In this document: positions 1 to 5,419 of the stretch, one piece after another
How the letters are laid out: each line of letters opens with the position of its first letter
How positions within the stretch are numbered: position 1 is the stretch's first letter
NCBI GenBank assembly: GCA_002437565.1
Contig: DJQL01000120.1
Location: 1 to 5,419 of the forward strand
Reading direction: 5' to 3'
Origin: Prevotella sp. UBA6387
Lineage (GTDB): Bacteria > Bacteroidota > Bacteroidia > Bacteroidales > Bacteroidaceae
DNA length: 5,419 nt
Program-made: the position numbers and the translations under genes
The notes under the pieces: generated by a model
What the model saw: only the letters and a program-made list of their open reading frames with translations
Told to the model about the DNA's origin: nothing
Database searches by the model: none

Positions 1-39
1 TTCAAGCGTGAAGCCGAAGGCATAAAAATGGCAAGCCCG
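1..39. other. Short flank downstream of pulA; no supportable gene
   Basis: Only 39 bases lie past the pulA stop codon. There is no convincing terminator: GCC-GAA-GGC at 13-21 is a 3-bp stem, too short to count. One plus-strand frame ends in TAA at 23-25 and could be the tail of a convergent gene. One minus-strand ATG at 21-23 stays open to the edge and could be the next gene of the cluster, 16 bases after pulA. Neither reading can be preferred from so little sequence. Confidence 0.3.
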
Positions 40-1965
40 TCAATTGTGGAGGATGATTGCCGACTGTGCGGGCACGGTGACCCATGAACCGTGAATAGTG
101 TCGAGACCAGCCTCATCGATTTTTCCATCGCGGCACACCACTGTATACGTGCCGTCGGGAATGGCTAACTCACGTGGCTGCTTGTTTGCATTGAGCGCCA
201 CGATGATGTCTCGCCACGAGTCACCACCAGCATGGTCTGTCAAACGGAAGGCGACGAGACAGTCGGCAGTGGGCAGGAACTCAAGATGTCGGCGCACATA
301 GAAAGCACTGCCAAGGCGGAAGGCAGGATGATTGCGCCTCAAGGCTATGAGCCCCTTATAATAGTTGAACACCAGAGGGTAGAGCTTGAGGTTTTCCCAG
401 CGAAGCTCGTTGACGCTGTCGGGAGAGTTGTAGCTATTGTGCACACCCTTCTTGTCGCGGAGCATCTCCTCGCCGCTTAGCATGAACGGCACTCCTTGGG
501 ACGTGAAGACGGCAGTCTGGGCAAGGAGGTCAAGACGGATCAACTCTTCCATCCCTATGCCTTTGATGGAGGCGCGGAGACGATCCACGAGGCACATGTC
601 GTCGTGGCAGCTCACATAATTGATGCATTGCGTGGGTTCAAGAGCCCATGCTCGCTCAGAGTAGTTGACCTTGGAATAGTCTACCTGCGGATGGTCCACC
701 ATTCCGGCTATTCCGGCTTTCAAGCTCTCCTCCGACCCTGGCACACCAGCGAGAAACGCGCCCTTGGTGTCGTCGCTGAACGGCCCTCGTAGCGCGTCGC
801 GCATGTCGTCGCAAAACGCCGCCACGCCAAGCATCTGCCTCATGTTGGCCTTCACTGCGAGCTTTGCAGTGGGATACGCGCATTGCCCGGCACTCCATCC
901 CTCACCATATATAAAGACGTTTGGGTTGAGGGAGGAAAGCTCCTTTCTTATACAGTTCATAGTCTCGATGTCGTGCACGCCCATGAGGTCGAACCTGAAT
1001 CCGTCTATGTGATACTCGTTGACCAAATACTTCACACTCTGGATCATGAACTCCCTCATCATGCTCTTCTCCGAAGCCGTCTCGTTGCCGCATCCCGACC
1101 CATTGCTTGGCTTCCCGTCCTTGCCAAAACGGTAGAAATAGTTGGGATAAGTGCGCTGGAAATTGCTGTTGTCGAGGTCGAACGTGTGGTTGTAAACCAC
1201 GTCGAGCACCACCCTTATGCCGGCCTTGTGGAGAGCCTGCACCATCTGCTTAAACTCCCGAATCCTCACCGTGGGGTCGTAAGGGTCTGTGCTGTAGCTG
1301 CCTTCCGGCACATTGTAGTTGAGCGGGTCATAGCCCCAATTGTATTGCGGCACGTCAGGCTTGGTCTCGTCCACTGAGGCATAGTCGAACGATGGCAATA
1401 TGTGTACGGCGTTCACGCCAAGATTCTTGAGATATTCCACGGCCTTTGGCTCAGCGAGCGCGAGGAACTTGCCCTTGTGACAGAACCCCGCGCCAGGCTC
1501 GATGGAGAAGTCACGGTGGTGCATCTCATAGAGCACCACGTCGGTGAGCCTTTGCGTAGGAAGCACATGATCGGCCTCCCACCCCACCGGATTGGTCTTC
1601 TCCATGTCGATGATGGCTCCTCTCCTGCCGTTCACCCCCACCGCCTTGGCGAACACGCCCGGTGTCTCGCCACGCCCGGTGTCGAAGGTGTAGAACTTCC
1701 CCTTTTGGTCGCCCTTGAGCTCCAGAGTCCATAGGTTGTCACCCGACAGCCTCATCCGCTTCTTAAAAACAGGCTTTTGATTCGCGACCGCGTCGCCCTT
1801 GGCATAGACCCTGAGCACGACGCCCTTGGACAGGCTTGGGGCAAAGAGCTTGAAAACGGTGCGCGATGGCGAATAGCTCATCTCGTCAAAGTCGAAGCCT
1901 TGCGCCGAGGCGAGCAGGGAAGATGGGAAGAATAACGCCGAGACCAGAAAGTTTCTCAAATTCAT
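40..1965 (-). CDS. pulA: Secreted type I pullulanase (CBM48 + GH13), alpha-1,6 debranching enzyme
   Basis: A complete 641-residue protein ending in TGA. It should hydrolyse alpha-1,6 branch points in pullulan, branched maltodextrins or amylopectin fragments. Residues 1-22 form a type I signal peptide with probable cleavage after ASA; no lipobox cysteine is present, so a soluble periplasmic enzyme is expected. A CBM48-like beta domain spans roughly 25-115, the GH13 barrel roughly 138-545, and a C-terminal beta domain the rest. The type I pullulanase signature YNWGYDP is at 208-214. GH13 conserved regions are DVVYNH (255-260), GFRFD with predicted nucleophile Asp326, YGEGW with acid/base Glu355, and CHD with stabiliser Asp455. 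The late pullulanase motif NSYNSPDSVN is at 510-519. The start was chosen because the next Met (29) would remove the signal peptide. The leader is A-rich with no clear Shine-Dalgarno sequence. It lies 85 bases after susB, beyond a hairpin, so it may be expressed separately. All catalytic residues are intact and I see no frameshift. Confidence 0.95.
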   Translation of the reverse strand: MNLRNFLVSALFFPSSLLASAQGFDFDEMSYSPSRTVFKLFAPSLSKGVVLRVYAKGDAVANQKPVFKKRMRLSGDNLWTLELKGDQKGKFYTFDTGRGETPGVFAKAVGVNGRRGAIIDMEKTNPVGWEADHVLPTQRLTDVVLYEMHHRDFSIEPGAGFCHKGKFLALAEPKAVEYLKNLGVNAVHILPSFDYASVDETKPDVPQYNWGYDPLNYNVPEGSYSTDPYDPTVRIREFKQMVQALHKAGIRVVLDVVYNHTFDLDNSNFQRTYPNYFYRFGKDGKPSNGSGCGNETASEKSMMREFMIQSVKYLVNEYHIDGFRFDLMGVHDIETMNCIRKELSSLNPNVFIYGEGWSAGQCAYPTAKLAVKANMRQMLGVAAFCDDMRDALRGPFSDDTKGAFLAGVPGSEESLKAGIAGMVDHPQVDYSKVNYSERAWALEPTQCINYVSCHDDMCLVDRLRASIKGIGMEELIRLDLLAQTAVFTSQGVPFMLSGEEMLRDKKGVHNSYNSPDSVNELRWENLKLYPLVFNYYKGLIALRRNHPAFRLGSAFYVRRHLEFLPTADCLVAFRLTDHAGGDSWRDIIVALNANKQPRELAIPDGTYTVVCRDGKIDEAGLDTIHGSWVTVPAQSAIILHN

Positions 1966-1990
1966 ATGTCTTGATTTTTGCCTTGAATGG

Positions 1991-2032
1991 ATTAAAACAA
2001 TATAGCCGCGAATTTGTCTAAATTCGCGGCTA
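1991..2032 (-). terminator. Hairpin with T-rich tail after susB: probable intrinsic terminator or attenuator
   Basis: Positions 2003-2015 and 2020-2032 form a perfect 13-bp inverted repeat (arm TAGCCGCGAATTT) around a 4-base loop. Read on the minus strand, the stem is followed by TATTGTTTTAAT, which has 8 T in 12 bases. On the plus strand the flank is not T-rich, so the signal points in the direction of susB transcription. The stem starts 18 bases past the susB stop codon and sits between susB and pulA. The tail is interrupted by A and G, so termination may be partial and let some transcripts read into pulA. A short dispersed palindromic repeat or an mRNA-end stabilising stem are the main alternatives. 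Confidence 0.7.
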
Positions 2033-2050
2033 CAAATCGATAATGCTATA

Positions 2051-4192
2051 TTACAATGCTTTCACTGACACCGCGAATCCTCCTCCGGGAGCCTGGGTGA
2101 ACTTGAGCACGTCGCCCTTCTTCACCTTTCTCTTCGTGATGACGTAAGCCTTGGGGTTCTTGTCGAACGACGCGCCCTTGGCATCGGAGTAGATGGTGGC
2201 CTCATACTTGCGGCCCTTGTCGAGGAAGTCGAACTTGACGGTGCTGTTGTGCCCGTCCTCGTTGCACTTTCCGGCCACGAACCAGTTGTCGGCGCCCTTG
2301 GCCTTGCGCGCCACCGTGATGTATCGCGCCGGCTCTGCCTCGATATACTTGCTGTCTGACCAGTCGACCGCCACGTCCTTTATGAATTGGAACGCGTCCA
2401 TATACTTGGCGTAGTTCTCTGGCAGGTCAGCCGCCATCTGTATGGGTCCCCACATGACGAGGTAGAGGGCGAGCTGTCCCACGAGGGTGGTGTGTACATA
2501 GTTCTTGTTCTTGCTCCACGTGTTGAGCTGCGTCTCGAGTATGCCAGGAGTGTAGTCCATCGGTCCACCCTGCAAGCGCGTGAACGGCAGTATGACGGTG
2601 TGGTCTGGGCGGCTTCCACCGAACGCCTCATACTCCGTGCCACGCGCGCTCTCGTTGCCAATCCAGTTTGGCCACGTGCGCGCTATTCCGGTGGGTCGTG
2701 TGGCCTCGTGGGCATTGACCATGATGTGGTGCTTCGCCGCCTCGGTGACACAGCGCAGGTAGTGGTTGTTCATCTCCTGCGAGAAATGGTGGTCGCCACG
2801 AGGTATGATGTCGCCCACATAGCCACTCTTCACGGCATCATAGCCATACTTGTTCATGAGATTGTAGGCATTCTCCATGTGACGCTCATAGTTGATCACG
2901 CTCGAAGAAGTCTCGTGGTGCATCATGAGCTTCACGCCCTTGCTGTGGGCGTACTCGTTGAGCGCCTTGATGTCGAAGTCGGGATAAGGGGTAAGGAAGT
3001 CGAACACATAGTCTTTCATGTGTCCCGACCAGTCTTCCCATCCTTCGTTCCATCCCTCGACGAGCACCTCCGAGAGGCCATTGGCGGCGGCGAAGTCGAT
3101 ATACCTGCGCACCTCCTCATTGGTTGCCCCATGCTTGCCGTTGGGCTTCGACTTGGCATAGTCGGTGATGCCGAGCTTCACCGAAGGATAATCATCGGTG
3201 TATCTCCACGTCTTGCGGCCTACTATCATCTCCCACCACACGCCGCAATACTTCGTCGGGTGAATCCACGACGTGTCTTCTATCTTGCAAGGCTCGTTGA
3301 GATTGTAAATCAAGTTGTTGGCCTCGCCGAGCATGTCGCGCGCGTCGTCGCTGACGGCCACCGTGCGCCATGGCGTGTTGCAAGGAGTCTGCATGTATCC
3401 CTTGTTGCCTGTGGCATCTGGTGTGAGCCAGCTCTCGAAGACCATGTTCTTGTCGTCGAGGTTGAGGTGCATCGTGGCGTAGTCGATGCAAGCTGCCTCG
3501 TGTATGTTGATGTAGAGCCCATCCTTTGTCTTCATTTGCAATGCCGTCTGCACTCCCGTGGGCGAGAACACGGCCACGGAAGAGTTTTTCCAGTTGACGG
3601 CATCGTGCAACTTTGCGCGAATCTCCGACAGCTTGCTCTCTGTCGTCTCCTGCTCCTGGGTGTCGTAGTCGCCCGGCAGCCACCACGCGGTGTGGTCGCC
3701 CGTCATGGCAAACTGCGTATGCTCTTCCTTGATGACGAAATAGACCAAGTCTTTCTGTGCCGGGAACTCATAGCGGAGCCCCATGCCAATATCGTAGACA
3801 CGGAAGCGGATGGTCATCTTCCTGTTTGAAGAAGGCTGGAATAGGTTGACCGCCATCTCGTTGTAGTGGTTGCGTATCTTTCCGTACTGTCCCCATACCG
3901 GTGTCCATGTCTCGTCGAAAGAAGACACCTGGCTGTCCATCTCCTGGAAGCCGTCCATCAGCGAAGTCTCTTTCATGCGCTTCGAGGCATGCTTGTCCTT
4001 GGCGAGCTCCAGGCCGAGACTGGATGGCTTCACCACCGGCCTGCCCTTGTAGGACATCTCATAGGTTGGCACGCCGTTTCCCGTCAGCGAGAACGATACT
4101 GAGACGTTACCGTTGGGCGACTTCACTGTTTGCCCCAATGCCGTGACAGAGAGCAACAGCGCGAGGGCGGTAAGTGCGAATGATTTTCTCAT
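2051..4192 (-). CDS. susB: SusB-type GH97 inverting alpha-glucosidase, periplasmic
   Basis: A complete 713-residue protein ending in TAA, close to the roughly 738 residues of Bacteroides thetaiotaomicron SusB. It should release glucose from non-reducing ends of maltooligosaccharides in the periplasm, by a calcium-dependent inverting mechanism. Residues 1-20 are a signal peptide (MRKS, then a leucine/alanine-rich core) with likely cleavage before Gln21; there is no lipobox. An N-terminal beta-sandwich domain covers about 22-295, the (beta/alpha)8 barrel about 300-600, and a C-terminal beta domain the rest. Motifs are HHET with Glu427, NAHEATRP with Glu496, and GNESARGTE with Glu514 and Glu520. 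With a constant offset of 12 these match SusB Glu439 and Glu508 (general base), Glu526 (calcium ligand) and Glu532 (acid). Glu182 fits calcium ligand Glu194. The barrel strand reads VKSGYVGD, with no Asp where retaining GH97 enzymes carry their nucleophile, which supports inversion. The gene starts 27 bases after malQ, so co-transcription is likely. The leader is A/T-rich without a good Shine-Dalgarno sequence, as is usual in Bacteroidetes. Specificity is inferred from the family. Confidence 0.95.
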   Translation of the reverse strand: MRKSFALTALALLLSVTALGQTVKSPNGNVSVSFSLTGNGVPTYEMSYKGRPVVKPSSLGLELAKDKHASKRMKETSLMDGFQEMDSQVSSFDETWTPVWGQYGKIRNHYNEMAVNLFQPSSNRKMTIRFRVYDIGMGLRYEFPAQKDLVYFVIKEEHTQFAMTGDHTAWWLPGDYDTQEQETTESKLSEIRAKLHDAVNWKNSSVAVFSPTGVQTALQMKTKDGLYINIHEAACIDYATMHLNLDDKNMVFESWLTPDATGNKGYMQTPCNTPWRTVAVSDDARDMLGEANNLIYNLNEPCKIEDTSWIHPTKYCGVWWEMIVGRKTWRYTDDYPSVKLGITDYAKSKPNGKHGATNEEVRRYIDFAAANGLSEVLVEGWNEGWEDWSGHMKDYVFDFLTPYPDFDIKALNEYAHSKGVKLMMHHETSSSVINYERHMENAYNLMNKYGYDAVKSGYVGDIIPRGDHHFSQEMNNHYLRCVTEAAKHHIMVNAHEATRPTGIARTWPNWIGNESARGTEYEAFGGSRPDHTVILPFTRLQGGPMDYTPGILETQLNTWSKNKNYVHTTLVGQLALYLVMWGPIQMAADLPENYAKYMDAFQFIKDVAVDWSDSKYIEAEPARYITVARKAKGADNWFVAGKCNEDGHNSTVKFDFLDKGRKYEATIYSDAKGASFDKNPKAYVITKRKVKKGDVLKFTQAPGGGFAVSVKAL

Positions 4193-4219
4193 GAGCTTTG
4201 TATATCAATAATGTGGTTT

Positions 4220-5419
4220 TTATCTTCCGCTTTCCTGTATGAGGTCCTTGATGTTCTGCGAGAAGCTCTTGTTGGCAATGAGATCCTCTATGTTGAGGTG
4301 CATGCGGTATCTCCAGTAGTATGGCGTTATGGCCGGCACGTTCACTCGCTCCTTGTCTGGGTCGGCGAGCCTAATTTGCTCGTCCATGGCGAGCCAGTCT
4401 TGTATGCTGAGCACGCAGAGCATCGACGGCGAGGTGAGCTGCCTTGATATGATGTCGCGGGCGAGCCACCCTGGCAGTGGGTGAGGCGCCGAGCCTTGGC
4501 GGTAGAGCATGGTATTGTAGTAGGCCTGCGTGCGGTCCCAATCCTCGTCCCACCACTGGCGGAGCGTGGGCATGTCGTGGGTGGAGAAGGTGCACACCGA
4601 TCGGTATGGGTTGCGCGAGAGGTGGCCGAAACGCACGTGCGGGTCTTTAGGCATCGACTGTATCTCCAATGACAGTATGCGCAACTTGTTCATCACCCAT
4701 GGCACGCAGTCGGGCACCATGCCGAGGTCCTCAGCGCATGCGAGCATGCGAGTGGCCTGCACTATGGCGGGCAACTTCTTCATGGCCTCGCCATACCAAA
4801 ACTGGTTGTTGCGGCGATAGAAGTAATCGTTGTATAGGCGGTTGAACGCCGCCTTGTCGTTGTCGTAGAGACTCTCGTAGATGAAGTCGAACTGTGCCGA
4901 TATGCGTGGGTGGAACTTGCCCTTGTCGGCGCGGTCGCACACGAAGAGCACGTCGCTGATGAGCGAATAGAGCCCGTCGCGGAAGTTGAGCTCGCCCTGG
5001 TCGGTGACGTTCTCGAAGAGTTTCTGTATTTTCTTTTGCGTGTCGTATTCGGGCTTCATCTTGTAGCGCTCACTGTCGATGCGGTCGAGGTACTTGTCCT
5101 TGACCTCCGCGGCACGCTCCTTGAACACGCGCTTGAGCACCCAGTCGGTGATAAAGGGCTCGGTGAAGCGCGCTTCCTGGAAGTTGAGCCCATAGCCGCG
5201 TATCTCGTCGGCGGTCATGCCAAGAGCCGGGGCGAACTGTCCCAAGAGTCCGTGCACGGCATCGATTGGTATCTCCCAGATACGGAAGAATCCGAGCACG
5301 TGGTCTATGCGGTAAGCGTCGAAATATTTTGCCATGTTGCCGAACCTGCGCACCCACCACCTGCATCCGTCCTTGATCATCTCCTGCCAGTTGTAGGTGG
5401 GGAATCCCCAGTTCTGCCC
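4220..5419 (-). CDS. malQ: 4-alpha-glucanotransferase (GH77, DPE2-like amylomaltase), C-terminal 399 residues; 5' end outside window
   Basis: The reading frame stays open to the right edge, so this is the C-terminal part of a longer gene. An internal ATG at 5380 is not the start, because conserved GH77 sequence (QNWGFPTYNW) precedes it. The enzyme moves alpha-1,4-glucan segments between maltodextrins and releases glucose. It is normally cytoplasmic, but the N-terminus needed to check for a signal is missing. Numbering from the window edge, RIDH carries predicted nucleophile Asp39, AEDLG carries acid/base Glu230, and STHD carries stabiliser Asp282. The first two are 191 residues apart, against about 47 in Thermus amylomaltase, so a long insertion lies between them, as in plant DPE2. 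The C-terminus also resembles DPE2 as I recall it (YYWRYRMH, final SGR). Relatives in Bacteroidetes usually carry N-terminal CBM20 domains, which would lie beyond this window. The stop is TAA, 27 bases before susB, which suggests one transcript. Confidence 0.93.
   Translation of the reverse strand, partial: GQNWGFPTYNWQEMIKDGCRWWVRRFGNMAKYFDAYRIDHVLGFFRIWEIPIDAVHGLLGQFAPALGMTADEIRGYGLNFQEARFTEPFITDWVLKRVFKERAAEVKDKYLDRIDSERYKMKPEYDTQKKIQKLFENVTDQGELNFRDGLYSLISDVLFVCDRADKGKFHPRISAQFDFIYESLYDNDKAAFNRLYNDYFYRRNNQFWYGEAMKKLPAIVQATRMLACAEDLGMVPDCVPWVMNKLRILSLEIQSMPKDPHVRFGHLSRNPYRSVCTFSTHDMPTLRQWWDEDWDRTQAYYNTMLYRQGSAPHPLPGWLARDIISRQLTSPSMLCVLSIQDWLAMDEQIRLADPDKERVNVPAITPYYWRYRMHLNIEDLIANKSFSQNIKDLIQESGR

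Noticed and set aside
1..25. Plus-strand tail of a possible convergent gene ending in TAA at 23-25, or a minus-strand start codon at 21-23.
   Set aside because: There are only seven or eight codons in either case, with no recognisable sequence, so neither can be called.
883..1377. A 164-codon plus-strand open frame antisense to pulA, with a Val/His-rich product.
   Set aside because: It overlaps the GH13 catalytic core (regions I to III) on the opposite strand and has the same antisense composition bias, with no recognisable domain.
1966..2050. A Bacteroidetes-type promoter for pulA in the intergenic gap.
   Set aside because: A TTTG occurs at 2033-2036 on the minus strand, but no TAnnTTTG element lies at suitable spacing. 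The nearest match, TATATTGT, fits poorly and is too far away.
2387..3829. A 480-codon open frame on the plus strand, antisense to susB.
   Set aside because: It lies wholly inside a strongly supported GH97 gene. Its product is rich in Val, His, Arg and Leu, as expected for the antisense of a gene with G/C-ending codons, and it shows no domain motif. It is a composition shadow.
4220..5380. Taking the ATG at 5380 as the start of malQ.
   Set aside because: The frame continues to the window edge and the 13 codons before this ATG encode conserved GH77 sequence (QNWGFPTYNW). The gene is cut off by the window.
1..5419. CRISPR arrays, tRNA or rRNA genes, insertion sequences, or a novel defence or mobile system.
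   Set aside because: Nearly the whole window is occupied by three intact, recognisable carbohydrate enzymes. I saw no direct repeats, transposase sequence or unexplained stretch longer than 85 bases.

Overview
The window reads as an ordinary but well-preserved starch and maltodextrin catabolism cluster from a member of the Bacteroidales. A Prevotella-type or related genome with fairly high GC is my best guess. The reasons are the GH97 alpha-glucosidase of the SusB type, the pullulanase with a simple secretory signal, the plant-DPE2-like form of MalQ, and the A/T-rich gene leaders without clear Shine-Dalgarno sequences. The genus is inferred and cannot be fixed from this window. Coding DNA looks moderately GC-rich with many G/C third positions, and this produces long open frames on the antisense strand.

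All three genes lie on the minus strand, so the cluster reads from right to left. It begins with the last 399 codons of malQ (4-alpha-glucanotransferase, GH77), whose 5' end lies beyond the right edge. After 27 bases comes a complete susB (GH97 inverting alpha-glucosidase with a signal peptide). An 85-base gap follows, holding a perfect 13-bp inverted repeat with a moderately T-rich tail, which is a likely intrinsic terminator or attenuator. The last gene is a complete pulA (type I pullulanase, CBM48 plus GH13, with a signal peptide). The final 39 bases at the left edge hold no gene I can support.

The genes form a coherent pathway. PulA would cut alpha-1,6 branch points of imported branched maltodextrins in the periplasm. 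SusB would release glucose from the non-reducing ends of the resulting linear oligosaccharides, also in the periplasm. MalQ, expected in the cytoplasm, would rearrange maltose and short maltodextrins by disproportionation after uptake. No SusC/SusD-type importer, regulator or inner-membrane sugar transporter is visible here. malQ and susB are probably co-transcribed. The hairpin before pulA suggests that pulA is partly or wholly uncoupled from them.

I found no CRISPR array, tRNA, rRNA, insertion sequence, phage gene or defence gene. I see no evidence of a previously undescribed system. The points most worth a second look are the susB-pulA hairpin and the long insertion inside the MalQ catalytic domain.
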